64,000 nucleotides of DNA, taken from contig NZ_JACIDM010000002.1 in NCBI RefSeq assembly GCF_014196335.1, forward strand, positions 434,001 to 498,000, written 5' to 3'. The translations under genes were made by a program, and so were the position numbers. Each line of letters opens with the position of its first letter. Positions within the stretch are counted from its first letter, which is position 1. A model generated the notes under the pieces. The model saw nothing but the letters and a program-made list of their open reading frames with translations, was not told the DNA's origin and did no database searches. Below are positions 37,885 to 46,258 of this stretch, piece by piece. Source of the DNA: Brevundimonas lenta (GTDB lineage: Bacteria; Pseudomonadota; Alphaproteobacteria; Caulobacterales; Caulobacteraceae).

Positions 37885-38523
37885 GTGCAGGATCTGGTCG
37901 GGCCCGCTCTGGGAACGCTCGCGCTGGTGGCGGCCGGCGGATACCTGCTGGGCTCCATCCCCTTCGGCGTGATCCTGACCCGCGCCGCCGGCGCCGGCGA
38001 CGTGCGCCAGATCGGCTCGGGCAATATCGGCGCGACCAATGTGCTGCGCACCGGCCGCAAGGATCTGGCGCTGGCCACCCTGCTGCTGGACGCCGGCAAG
38101 GGCGCCGCGGCGCTGCTGATAGCGCGCTACCTGTTCAACAGCGACGTCGCGGGCGCCATCGCGGGCGGCGCGGCCTTCCTCGGCCACCTGTTCCCGGTGT
38201 GGCTGGGCTTCAAGGGCGGCAAGGGCGTGGCGACCTTCTTCGGTCTGCTGCTGGCCGCGGCGTGGCCGCTGGGTCTGCTGGCGGCCGCGACCTGGCTGGT
38301 GGTCGCGGCCCTGTTCCGGATTTCGTCGCTGTCGGCCCTGGTCGCTTCGGCCGCCTCGCCGGTCTACGCCCTGCTGCCGATCGCGGCCCTGGCCCTGCCG
38401 ACGCCCATGCCGATCACGATCCTGGCGGCCTTCACCGCCGTGCTGATCTGGATCCGGCACGCCGACAACATCGGGCGTCTGCTCAAGGGCACCGAACCCC
38501 GGATCGGGGCGAAGAAGGCGTGA
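37885..38523 (+). CDS. plsY: acyl-phosphate glycerol-3-phosphate acyltransferase PlsY
   Basis: 212 residues, inner membrane enzyme with about five to seven helices that acylates glycerol 3-phosphate from acyl phosphate in the first step of phospholipid synthesis. Motifs: [15 protein letters not shown] (motif 1), [12 protein letters not shown] (substrate binding), [12 protein letters not shown] (motif 2) and [15 protein letters not shown] (motif 3). GTG start with GGGGAA upstream. Overlaps dprA by four bases. Confidence 0.96.
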   Translation: MQDLVGPALGTLALVAAGGYLLGSIPFGVILTRAAGAGDVRQIGSGNIGATNVLRTGRKDLALATLLLDAGKGAAALLIARYLFNSDVAGAIAGGAAFLGHLFPVWLGFKGGKGVATFFGLLLAAAWPLGLLAAATWLVVAALFRISSLSALVASAASPVYALLPIAALALPTPMPITILAAFTAVLIWIRHADNIGRLLKGTEPRIGAKKA

Positions 38524-39593
38524 GCCTGACGCCGGCCGAGCGTTTCGCCCGGCTACGGCTGGCGCGCACCGATCGCATCGGGCCGGTCACCTTCCGCCAA
38601 CTGCTGGATCGCTTCGGGACCGCGGAGCGGGCGCTGGACGCCCTGCCCGATCTGATGCGCCGGGGTGGTTCTGGGCAGGCGCCGCCTGTCGCCCGAATCG
38701 AGGACGAACTGGCCGCCGGCGACCGGATCGGCGCGCGACTGATCGTGCTGGGCGACGGAGACTATCCGGAGATGCTGGCGGCCGTGGATCCGCCCCCGCC
38801 TGTGTTGTGGACGCTGGGCGATGCGTCGCTGATGAGCCGCCCCTGCATTGCGGTCGTCGGCGCCCGGATCGCTTCGGCGGGCGGGCAGCGGATCGCGCGC
38901 GGTCTGGCGCAGCAGCTGGGTCAGGCGAGTCATGTGGTCGTGTCGGGCCTGGCCCGCGGCATCGATGGAGCGGCGCATGCAGGCGCATTGCCGACGGGCA
39001 CGGTGGCGGTGCTGGGCGGCGGGGTGGACGACGTCTATCCACCGGACAACGCGAGCCTCTACCAGGAGATCGTCGAGCAGGGCTGCATCGTGTCGGAGAG
39101 CCCGGTCGGGGCGCGGGCGCAGGCGAAGGACTTCCCACGGCGCAACCGGATCATCTCGGGCCTGTCACGAGGCGTGATCGTGGTCGAGGCGGAGTTGCGG
39201 TCGGGCTCCCTCATAACGGCGCGACTCGCCAACGAACAGGGCCGCGACGTCTTCGCCGTGCCCGGTTCGCCACTGGACCCGCGTTCCAAGGGGCCGAACG
39301 AACTGCTGCGCCAGGGCGCGATCCTGTGTGAAGGCCTGGAAGATATAGAGCGGGAGTTCGGCCGGGTGCGGTCGGTGCGCGAACCGGCGGGCGACCCGTT
39401 CGCCGGAGCGCCGGACGAGGTGGATCCGGTGCTGTTGGAGCGCGTGGCGGCCCTGTTGTCGCCCACGTCGACACCGCGCGACGAACTGGCCCGGGCGGCG
39501 AACGCCCCCATCGGCGCGGTTGCGGCGGCGCTGCTGGAGCTCAGTCTGGCGGGTCGCGCGACGCTTCTTTCCGGCGGAATGGCCTCGCTCTGA
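38520..39593 (+). CDS. dprA: DNA-processing protein DprA
   Basis: 357 residues. Loads RecA on incoming single-stranded DNA during natural transformation; also widespread in non-competent bacteria. The GTG at 38520 overlaps the plsY stop. Domains: an N-terminal SAM-like helical part, the Rossmann-like DprA fold with [74 protein letters not shown] and [15 protein letters not shown] [20 protein letters not shown], and a C-terminal winged-helix part (residues about 295-357). topA follows after 79 bases. Confidence 0.95.
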   Translation: MSLTPAERFARLRLARTDRIGPVTFRQLLDRFGTAERALDALPDLMRRGGSGQAPPVARIEDELAAGDRIGARLIVLGDGDYPEMLAAVDPPPPVLWTLGDASLMSRPCIAVVGARIASAGGQRIARGLAQQLGQASHVVVSGLARGIDGAAHAGALPTGTVAVLGGGVDDVYPPDNASLYQEIVEQGCIVSESPVGARAQAKDFPRRNRIISGLSRGVIVVEAELRSGSLITARLANEQGRDVFAVPGSPLDPRSKGPNELLRQGAILCEGLEDIEREFGRVRSVREPAGDPFAGAPDEVDPVLLERVAALLSPTSTPRDELARAANAPIGAVAAALLELSLAGRATLLSGGMASL

Positions 39594-39672
39594 CCACCCT
39601 GTCCGACTGGCCGATTGACAGCGGGGCTCGGGCCAACCACGTTCCCGCCCCTCTGAAAGGCCCCCTCCCCGC

Positions 39673-42291
39673 ATGAACCTCGTCGTCGTCGAGAGCCCCG
39701 CAAAGGCCAAGACCATCAATAAGTACCTGGGACCGGACTATACGGTCCTGGCCTCCTACGGCCACGTCCGCGACCTGCCGTCGAAGGACGGATCGGTCCT
39801 GCCCGACGACGATTTCGCCATGAGCTGGGAGATCGACGCCAAGGCGTCCAAGCGCCTGAGCGAGATCGCCGAAGTCGCCAAGCGGTCCGACCGCGTCATC
39901 CTGGCGACCGACCCGGATCGCGAGGGTGAGGCGATCAGCTGGCACGTGCTGGAGATTCTGACGAAGAAGAAGGTGCTGAAGGACACGCAGGTCCAGCGGG
40001 TCACCTTCAACGCCATCACCAAGTCCGCCGTGCTGGAGGCGATGGCCGCCCCGCGCGACCTGGATATGGAACTGGTCGAAGCCTATCTGGCCCGCCGCGC
40101 GCTGGACTATCTGGTGGGCTTCACCCTGTCGCCCGTGCTGTGGCGCAAACTGCCGGGCGCGCGCTCGGCCGGTCGGGTGCAATCGGTCGCCCTGCGCATC
40201 GTCGTCGATCGCGAGATGGAGATCGAGAAGTTCAAGGCGCAGGAATACTGGTCGGTCGAGGCCGATCTGGCCGCCGACAGCCCGCCGTTCACCGCCCGTC
40301 TGGTGAAGCACGCCGGCAAGCGCGTGCAGCGCCTCGACATCATCTCCGAAGCCATGGCGACGGCCGCGCGTGACGCGATCAACGCCGGCGTCTTCAAGAT
40401 CAACTCGGTCGAGAAGAAGCCGGTCAAGCGCGCGCCCAGCCCGCCGTTCATGACCTCGACGCTGCAGCAGGAAGCGTCGCGCAAGCTGGGCTTCACCGCC
40501 CAGCGGACCATGCAGGCGGCGCAGAAACTGTACGAAGGCGTCGACGACCAGGGCGGCCTGATCACCTATATGCGGACCGACGGCCTGTCGGTCAGCCCCG
40601 AGGGCATCGCCCAGGCGCGCGAGGTGATCGGCGAGCGCTTCGGCCCTGCATACGTTCCGGAAAATCCGCGTTATTACAAGACGAAAGCCAAGAACGCTCA
40701 GGAAGCGCACGAAGCCATTCGGCCAACCAACATGGCCCGCGCGCCCGAGACCCTGCGTCTCGAAAGCGACCTGCAGCGCCTCTACGAACTGATCTGGAAG
40801 CGCACCATCGCCAGCCAGATGGAGTCCGCACGTCTGGACCGCACCACGGTCGAGATCGAGGAGCCATCCGGCCAGACCGGTCTGCGCGCCACCGGCCAGG
40901 TGGTGGCGTTCGACGGCTTCATGGCCGTCTATGAAGAAGGTCGCGACGACAAGCCGAAGACCGGCGACGACGACGAGGATGACACCACCCGCCTGCCCGC
41001 GCTGAAGGAAGGCGCGACCGCGAAGGTCGAGGCGATCCGCACCGAGCAGCACTTCACCGAGCCGCCCCCGCGCTATTCGGAAGCGACCCTGGTGAAGAAG
41101 CTGGAAGAGCTGGGGATCGGCCGTCCGTCGACCTACGCCTCGATCCTGACGACCCTGCGCGACCGCGAATACGTCCGCATGGACAAGAACCGCTTCTATC
41201 CCGAGGACAAGGGACGTCTGGTGACGGCCTTCCTCGAGCAGTTCTTCCGCAAATGGGTCGAATACGACTTCACCGCGGCGCTGGAGAACCGGCTGGACGA
41301 GGTTTCGGCCGGCGAACTGAACTGGAAGGTGCTGCTGCGCGACTTCTGGACCGACTTCCATGCGGCGACGAGCGCGGCGGGCGAACTGCGCACGACGGCG
41401 ATCCTGGACGCGCTGAACGAGTCGCTGGGGCCGCACATCTTCCCGCAGAAGGAAGACGGCAGCGATCCGCGCGAATGCCCGCTGTGCCATCAGGGCCAGC
41501 TGAGCCTGAAGACCAGCCGGTTCGGGGCCTTCATCGGCTGCTCGCGCTATCCCGAGTGCAAATACACCCGCCCGGTGGCGTCTCCGGACGCGGCCGAAGG
41601 CGGCGCGGACGGCGGCGACCGCGAACTGGGCGTCGATCCGGTGACCGGCCAGCCGGTGTCGCTGAAGATCGGCCGCTTCGGGCCGTACGTCGAAACCATG
41701 CCTCCGGGCGAGGAGAAGCCGAAGCGCTCGTCCCTGCCCAAGGGCTGGTCGCCGGCGTCGCTGCAGCTGGAGCAGGCCCTGCGTCTGCTGGCCCTGCCGC
41801 GCGAGGTCGGGATGCACCCGGAGGACGGCAAGCCGATCACGGCGGGCCTGGGCCGCTATGGCCCCTTCGTGCAACACGCGGGGACTTACGCGAATGTATC
41901 TGACATCGATGAAGTTTTCGAGGTCGGGCTGAACCGCGCCGTGGCGCTGCTGGCCGAGAAACGGGCGGGCCGTCCGGGTCGTGGCGCGGCGACCGCGCCG
42001 CTGAAGGAACTGGGCGAGCACCCCGAGGACAAGGCGCCCGTGCAGGTCATGGCCGGCCGCTTCGGTCCCTATGTGAAGTGGGGCAAGGTCAACGCCACCC
42101 TGCCCAAGGGCACCGCGCCCGAGGACATGACGCTGGAAGCGGCGATCCCGCTGCTGGCCGAGCGGGCGGCGAAGGCTCCGGCGGCCAAGGCAAAGAAGGC
42201 TCCGGCCAAGAAGGCGGCCGCCAAGAAACCCGCCGCCAAGAAGCCGGCGGCGAAGAAGGCCGCTCCGAAGAAGGCCGCGAAGGCGGACTAG
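39673..42291 (+). CDS. topA: DNA topoisomerase I
   Basis: 872 residues, type IA topoisomerase that relaxes negative supercoils. TOPRIM domain MNLVVVESPAKAKTINKYLG with ATDPDREGEAISWHV; active-site Y299 in ITYMRTDGLS; a single zinc finger near residues 600-625 (CPLCHQGQLSL and GCSRYPECKYTRP); then TopA C-terminal repeats (SLKIGRFGPYVE, GRYGPFVQ, GRFGPYVKWG). The final 45 residues are a Lys/Ala/Pro tail typical of alphaproteobacterial TopA that may bind DNA. Its stop overlaps the convergent J-domain gene. Confidence 0.97.
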   Translation: MNLVVVESPAKAKTINKYLGPDYTVLASYGHVRDLPSKDGSVLPDDDFAMSWEIDAKASKRLSEIAEVAKRSDRVILATDPDREGEAISWHVLEILTKKKVLKDTQVQRVTFNAITKSAVLEAMAAPRDLDMELVEAYLARRALDYLVGFTLSPVLWRKLPGARSAGRVQSVALRIVVDREMEIEKFKAQEYWSVEADLAADSPPFTARLVKHAGKRVQRLDIISEAMATAARDAINAGVFKINSVEKKPVKRAPSPPFMTSTLQQEASRKLGFTAQRTMQAAQKLYEGVDDQGGLITYMRTDGLSVSPEGIAQAREVIGERFGPAYVPENPRYYKTKAKNAQEAHEAIRPTNMARAPETLRLESDLQRLYELIWKRTIASQMESARLDRTTVEIEEPSGQTGLRATGQVVAFDGFMAVYEEGRDDKPKTGDDDEDDTTRLPALKEGATAKVEAIRTEQHFTEPPPRYSEATLVKKLEELGIGRPSTYASILTTLRDREYVRMDKNRFYPEDKGRLVTAFLEQFFRKWVEYDFTAALENRLDEVSAGELNWKVLLRDFWTDFHAATSAAGELRTTAILDALNESLGPHIFPQKEDGSDPRECPLCHQGQLSLKTSRFGAFIGCSRYPECKYTRPVASPDAAEGGADGGDRELGVDPVTGQPVSLKIGRFGPYVETMPPGEEKPKRSSLPKGWSPASLQLEQALRLLALPREVGMHPEDGKPITAGLGRYGPFVQHAGTYANVSDIDEVFEVGLNRAVALLAEKRAGRPGRGAATAPLKELGEHPEDKAPVQVMAGRFGPYVKWGKVNATLPKGTAPEDMTLEAAIPLLAERAAKAPAAKAKKAPAKKAAAKKPAAKKPAAKKAAPKKAAKAD

Positions 42292-42707
42292 CGCTTCAGC
42301 AGGTGGTCGCGCGCGGCGTTGAGGCGCGCGGCCAGCCCCTGGGTGCCGCCCTGATCCGGGTGGGCACGGGCCATGAGGCGCTTCCAGGCGGCGTTGATCT
42401 GCGCGGGCGTGGCGTCGGCGGAGACGCCGAGGAGCGAGCGCGCCTCCGTGTCCGTCATCGCCTGGGCGCGCGGCGGAACAGTGCGCTGGCGAGAGCTGAC
42501 GGTGAGCCAGAGGCCGGCGCCGATCAGGCCGGCGGCGAGAATCCACGAACCGCGGGCGACGGCGAGCACGCCTCCGCCGATCAGGACAGCGCTGAATAAC
42601 GTGGCGGTGACGCGCCATTGGCCGCGCCCTGCCCCCTCGCCCTGACGTCCGAGCCGGATCAGGGCCCAGACGGCGATCGCCGCGAGGGCCAGCCAGATCA
42701 GGCTCAA
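42288..42707 (-). CDS. membrane-anchored J-domain protein
   Basis: 139 residues. Two hydrophobic helices at residues about 3-17 and 33-68, then a cytoplasmic J domain at the C-terminus (residues about 83-139: TDTEARSLLGVSADATPAQI, the HPD signature in RAHPDQGG). It would stimulate an Hsp70 such as DnaK at the membrane; client unknown. Lies four bases after mipZ on the same strand, so both are probably one transcript. Its stop overlaps the convergent topA stop. Confidence 0.85.
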   Translation of the reverse strand: MSLIWLALAAIAVWALIRLGRQGEGAGRGQWRVTATLFSAVLIGGGVLAVARGSWILAAGLIGAGLWLTVSSRQRTVPPRAQAMTDTEARSLLGVSADATPAQINAAWKRLMARAHPDQGGTQGLAARLNAARDHLLKR

Positions 42708-42711
42708 GGCG

Positions 42712-43551
42712 TCACGCGGCCGCGTCGAGCGGAGAGTTGATGGCGCCGCCGTCGAGGCCGAGGGCCTGCATCAGGTTGCGCAGCTCCTGGCGGGCTGCGA
42801 CGTGGGCCAGCGAGACGGCGACCGGGCGCACCTCATTTGACAGGTCGGCGACGGTCAGACCGAACGGGAAGAGCTCGCGATAGATAACCCGGTCGCGCAG
42901 ACCGGGGCCCATGCGGAAGCCGACCCGGCGGGCCAGCTTCTCCATCCGCTCTTCCAGACGGCGGCGATTGCGCGCTTCGGCGACGGCGAGGCGGTTGGTG
43001 ACCACGATCCAGTCGATGGTGGCGGTGCGGCCCTGGGTGATGGCGCGGTGCTTGCGGGCCTCCCAGACGCTTTCCGAATAGATGGACGGCTTGAGCAGTT
43101 CGAGGGTGACCGGATCGACCGTGCCGAGCAGGTCGAAGTCGACGAAACTGTCGTTCATCGGGGTGACGATCTGGTCGGCGAGGCCGTGTGCCGTGCGCGA
43201 CAGCAGGGTGTCGCCGCCGGGAGTGTCGATCAGGATGACGTCGGCCTGCTCCTTCGAGGCGGCGAAGGCGGCCTCGAACCGTTGCGTCTGTTCGGCCTCG
43301 TCGGCCTTGGCCAGCGCCTTGCCGTCGCCGAGGTCGGCTTCGAAGGGCATGGGCAGGAAACAGCCGTTGCCGGCCGTCCAGGCGGCGCGGTTGGCGAAGA
43401 ATTTGGCCAGCGAGCGCTGGCGCAGGTCCAGATCGATGATGGCGACGCGCTTGCCGGCGTGCAGCAGGCCGGTGGCGATGTGGATGGCCAGGGTGGACTT
43501 GCCCGCCCCGCCCTTTTCGTTGCCGACAACGATGACTGTGGGTTCAGCCAT
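42712..43551 (-). CDS. mipZ: MipZ, division-plane positioning ATPase
   Basis: 279 residues, ParA/MinD-family ATPase that in Caulobacter forms a gradient from the ParB-bound poles and inhibits FtsZ polymerisation away from mid-cell. Deviant Walker A GNEKGGAGKSTLAIHIA near residue 10, IIDLDLRQRSLAKFF (family-specific sequence after Walker A'), LIDTPGGDTLLSRTAHGLAD (Walker B) and the MipZ-typical ending NLMQALGLDG. The upstream 60 bases hold two GANTC sites. Operon with the J-domain gene. Confidence 0.94.
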   Translation of the reverse strand: MAEPTVIVVGNEKGGAGKSTLAIHIATGLLHAGKRVAIIDLDLRQRSLAKFFANRAAWTAGNGCFLPMPFEADLGDGKALAKADEAEQTQRFEAAFAASKEQADVILIDTPGGDTLLSRTAHGLADQIVTPMNDSFVDFDLLGTVDPVTLELLKPSIYSESVWEARKHRAITQGRTATIDWIVVTNRLAVAEARNRRRLEERMEKLARRVGFRMGPGLRDRVIYRELFPFGLTVADLSNEVRPVAVSLAHVAARQELRNLMQALGLDGGAINSPLDAAA

Positions 43552-43577
43552 GGATCATACGCCCCTTAGCGATCGCC

Positions 43578-43608
43578 GACTCGACGCGCGATCAGACGAC
43601 GTAGAGTC
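43578..43608 (-). promoter_or_regulatory. two GANTC (CcrM methylation) sites upstream of mipZ
   Basis: GACTC at 43578-43582 and GAGTC at 43604-43608, 27 and 53 bases before the mipZ start. In Caulobacter, CcrM methylation of GANTC sites in the mipZ promoter is known to activate its transcription. The sites here fit conservation of that control in this organism. Confidence 0.55.
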
Positions 43609-43665
43609 GCGTTCAGCGGGCCGCCCGTCAACGGATGGCTAAAGTCGCCTGTGGATGCTGAGCCG

Positions 43666-44292
43666 TTACGCGGTGCGACGGCACCACGGATCGTCGACGC
43701 CGGCGGCGGCGCAGAGCGCCCCCGCACCGGCGCCGGGGGCGCGGACCTTGAGGCGAACAAGACGGCGACCGTCGATCTCGACCGGCTCATAGACCGGGGA
43801 CAGACCGTCGAGGGCCCAGGCGGCGGGGCCGGACTTCAGGCGGTTCCAGGCGTCGCGGGCGGCGCTCTCGCTGGAATAGGCGCCCAGCTGAACCAGGCCG
43901 GCGCCGCTGCGGGCGGCGGGCGGCGGAAGCGCGGGGCGGAGTTCGGCCGGGGCCGCTTCCTGGACGCGGGCGGAGGCTTCACGGACGACGGCCTGGGCCA
44001 CAGCGGGCGCGGCGGTGCGGACGACGCCGTCGCGGACATCCCAGAGCGTATGCGGATCCAGCACCTCGACCTTCAGGGCGGGACGCATGCCCCGCTCCTC
44101 GGCGGTGCGAACGGGCTTCTGTGCGGGCTTCTCGGCGGCTTCCGACGGTTCGGAGCCATCCAGCGGCACGGAGGCCACGCGATCGGCGAGATTCTCGAAG
44201 CGGTGCGGGTCGCTGTCGATCATGCCGCAGGCGCTGAGGCCCGCTGCGAGAAGGATAGCCAGCACTGGACGGATCGGGAGGCTCGGCGTCAT
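43666..44292 (-). CDS. SPOR-domain lipoprotein
   Basis: 208 residues from the ATG at 44292; the open frame beyond it overlaps panC and is rejected. Lipobox LSAC at Cys22. A middle region of low complexity (Ala/Glu/Pro) ends in a C-terminal SPOR-like domain (residues about 130-200: GLVQLGAYSSESAARDAWNRLKSGPAAWALDGLSP, VRLKVRAPGAGAGALCAAAG), which in other proteins binds denuded septal peptidoglycan. Probably an outer membrane lipoprotein at the division site. Divergent from panC. Confidence 0.85.
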   Translation of the reverse strand: MTPSLPIRPVLAILLAAGLSACGMIDSDPHRFENLADRVASVPLDGSEPSEAAEKPAQKPVRTAEERGMRPALKVEVLDPHTLWDVRDGVVRTAAPAVAQAVVREASARVQEAAPAELRPALPPPAARSGAGLVQLGAYSSESAARDAWNRLKSGPAAWALDGLSPVYEPVEIDGRRLVRLKVRAPGAGAGALCAAAGVDDPWCRRTA

Positions 44293-44368
44293 AAGCCGGA
44301 GATTGGCACGCCGGGGTTTGAAACCTGGTTCACAAGCAGGCTTAAGACGGAAGGTTAATCGGTTCACT

Positions 44369-45244
44369 ATGACCGTCGACATCTCAGATGCCTCCGCACT
44401 CAATATAACGCGCACTGTCACCGACCTTCGTTCACTTGTAAGTGCGTGGAAGCGTGAAGGGTTCACTATTGGTTTCGTGCCCACGATGGGGGCCCTGCAC
44501 GAGGGACATCTGGGCCTGGTGCGCGAAGCTGCGCAGCGCGCGGATCGCGTGATCGCCAGCGTCTTCGTCAATCCGACCCAGTTCGCCGCGCACGAGGATC
44601 TGGGCTCCTATCCGCGGCAGGAAGCCCGCGACGCCGAACTACTGGCCGGCGCCGGCTGCCACCTGCTGTTCGCCCCGTCCGTCGATGAGATGTACCCGGC
44701 GGGCGCGACCACCACGATCAGCGTCGGCGGGCCGGCGGAGGATCTGGAGGGCGCCTTCCGGCCGCAGATGTTCGGCGGGGTGGCCCTGGTCGTGTCAAAG
44801 CTGTTCAACCAGGTGCAGCCTGATGTGGCCGTGTTCGGCGAGAAGGACTTTCAACAGTTGATGGTCGTGCGCCGGATGGTCCGCGACCTGGACATCCCGG
44901 TGGAGATCGTCGGCAATCCGACCGAGCGCGACGGCTACGGCCTGGCCCTGTCGTCACGGAATGCGTACCTCAGCGAGGCCGAGCTGGAGGTGGCGCGCCA
45001 GTTGAACGGCGTGCTGGCCGAAGGCGCAGCGAAGGCCGGCACCGGCGTATCAGCGGCAGTCATCGAACGGGAAGCAGAAGCCGCTTTGCTGGGCGCAGGC
45101 TTCGACAGCATCGACTACGTCGCCGTGCGCGACGCCTCCGACCTGTCCGCGTTTGAAGGCCCGGTGGACCGCCCTGCCCGCATTCTCGCCGCCGCCCGGA
45201 TCGGCAAGACGCGGCTGATCGACAACATGGCGGTCCCGGCCTAG
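44369..45244 (+). CDS. panC: pantothenate synthetase
   Basis: 291 residues. Condenses pantoate and beta-alanine with ATP to pantothenate, the precursor of coenzyme A. Motifs: IGFVPTMGALHEGHLGLV (HIGH-like), SVFVNPTQFAAHEDLGSYPR, FGEKDFQQLMVVRRMVRDL, GLALSSRNAYLS (KMSKS-like) and DYVAVRDASDL. The ATG at 44369 gives the standard N-terminus; the longer open frame is antisense to the SPOR gene. Confidence 0.97.
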   Translation: MTVDISDASALNITRTVTDLRSLVSAWKREGFTIGFVPTMGALHEGHLGLVREAAQRADRVIASVFVNPTQFAAHEDLGSYPRQEARDAELLAGAGCHLLFAPSVDEMYPAGATTTISVGGPAEDLEGAFRPQMFGGVALVVSKLFNQVQPDVAVFGEKDFQQLMVVRRMVRDLDIPVEIVGNPTERDGYGLALSSRNAYLSEAELEVARQLNGVLAEGAAKAGTGVSAAVIEREAEAALLGAGFDSIDYVAVRDASDLSAFEGPVDRPARILAAARIGKTRLIDNMAVPA

Positions 45245-45248
45245 GCCC

Positions 45249-46028
45249 CTAGCCGATCGCCCCGACGCAACCTTCATCGCCGCCGACGCCGAGACGGGCG
45301 TCGGTGAGCGAGAGAGTCCAGCCGTGGTGGGTGGCCAGGCCGCGACGGCGGATGCCGGAGCCGTCGCCCGCGTCGCCGCCGGCGTCGATCATGACGCGCG
45401 GACCGTTCGGCAGGGCGGCGGGATCGATCTTGCCGACGGCCAGGGCGGTGGGGATGTCACCGCCGAACCCGTCGAAGACGCTGAGCGAGGACCATTCCCG
45501 GCGCAGGCCGATCCACCAGGGATCGCCGGAGTTGACCGCCAGCACGGCGACGCCGTGGCCTTCCGCGGCCCATTTGAGCGCGGCCTGGGGGTCGTAGACG
45601 GCGCGCATGTCGGCGGCGGCGCCGAAACGCAGGCGGGCGCCGTCGAAGGCGCGGGTGGGCTCGACCGGAGACCAGACCTGGACCTTCATCCGCCCCTGGC
45701 GGGCCAGACCCCAGCCGACGATCTGACGCCAGAGGGATTCCACGGCCTCGGAGTTGTCCGGCGCGGCCCGTGCGATGACGCGGTCGAGGACGGTCTGCTC
45801 GCGGTCGGGACGCAGCTTCACGTGCGGGCCGGACGGAGCGTCCTTGGCCTTGCCGACGCGGGCGGCGATGGCCAGGCGGCGCTCGAACAGGGCGAGGAGT
45901 TCGTCGTCCAGCAGGTCGATCTCATGGCGCAGGGCGGCCAGAGCCATGTGTTCGGGCGAGATATCGGTCAACGGGTCGCTCGACGGCGACGGCCAGACCT
46001 GGTGGAGAGCGGATTTCGAATGGGGCAC
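45249..46028 (-). CDS. chorismate mutase with uncharacterised C-terminal domain
   Basis: 259 residues from a GTG at 46028 (alternative ATG at 45947). The AroQ-type chorismate mutase domain, residues about 27-115, shows LRHEIDLLDDELLALFERRLAIAARVGKAK with catalytic Arg/Lys, and LRPDREQTVLDRVIARA. It converts chorismate to prephenate. The remaining 145 residues (MKVQVWSPVEPTRAFDGARL, AVLAVNSGDPWWIGL, GRPVMIDAGGD-like NGPRVMIDAGGDAGDG) are not ACT or dehydratase and I cannot name them; possibly regulatory. Upstream lies a reading frame coding for a Tyr/Phe-rich peptide. Confidence 0.85.
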   Translation of the reverse strand: MPHSKSALHQVWPSPSSDPLTDISPEHMALAALRHEIDLLDDELLALFERRLAIAARVGKAKDAPSGPHVKLRPDREQTVLDRVIARAAPDNSEAVESLWRQIVGWGLARQGRMKVQVWSPVEPTRAFDGARLRFGAAADMRAVYDPQAALKWAAEGHGVAVLAVNSGDPWWIGLRREWSSLSVFDGFGGDIPTALAVGKIDPAALPNGPRVMIDAGGDAGDGSGIRRRGLATHHGWTLSLTDARLGVGGDEGCVGAIG

Positions 46029-46078
46029 GGGTGACAGGCTTTCGATTTCAGTACGGCTGTGAGGACTTTTGCGAGCCG

Positions 46079-46143
46079 CCGCCCCGTAGCAGGGCGGTCG
46101 CCGGCGAGGCCGTCAGGAACGAATGCCCGACGCCTCAGCCGGC
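46079..46143 (-). promoter_or_regulatory. two successive hairpins between leader peptide and chorismate mutase
   Basis: On the minus strand a long hairpin pairs 46143-46129 (over the leader stop codon) with 46114-46100 (arms GCCGGC and GAGG...GTC, with a one-base bulge). A second hairpin pairs CCGCCC at 46097-46092 with GGGCGG at 46084-46079. The layout resembles an attenuator, but no T run follows the second hairpin, so termination is not shown. Confidence 0.4.
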
Positions 46144-46227
46144 GTATCGAAAGCCGTAGAAATACAGGTCCGCGGCCGCGCAAGCGCGGGCGGTGAAAGT
46201 CGCAGCGATGGCTTGCGAACGGACCAT
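46135..46227 (-). CDS. putative aromatic-rich leader peptide, 30 residues
   Basis: An ATG at 46227 opens a 30-codon frame in the 230-base gap between the prephenate dehydratase and chorismate mutase genes. It ends with DLYFYGFRYAG: five Tyr/Phe in seven residues, just before a stop codon that lies in a hairpin arm. This is the signature of a ribosome-mediated attenuator sensing Phe/Tyr-tRNA. The ribosome-binding site is weak (GAAGG two bases before ATG), and the frame is open further upstream (to a TTG inside the dehydratase gene), so a longer small protein is also possible. Not verified by comparison. Confidence 0.4.
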   Translation of the reverse strand: MVRSQAIAATFTARACAAADLYFYGFRYAG

Positions 46228-46258
46228 GACCTTCAGAAGCCGCAACGTTCGTGCGTCG

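Noticed and set aside
39541..42618. 1025-codon open frame antisense to topA
   Set aside because: Arg/Gly/Leu/His-rich composition typical of antisense frames in high-GC genes; topA on the plus strand is a clear full-length gene.
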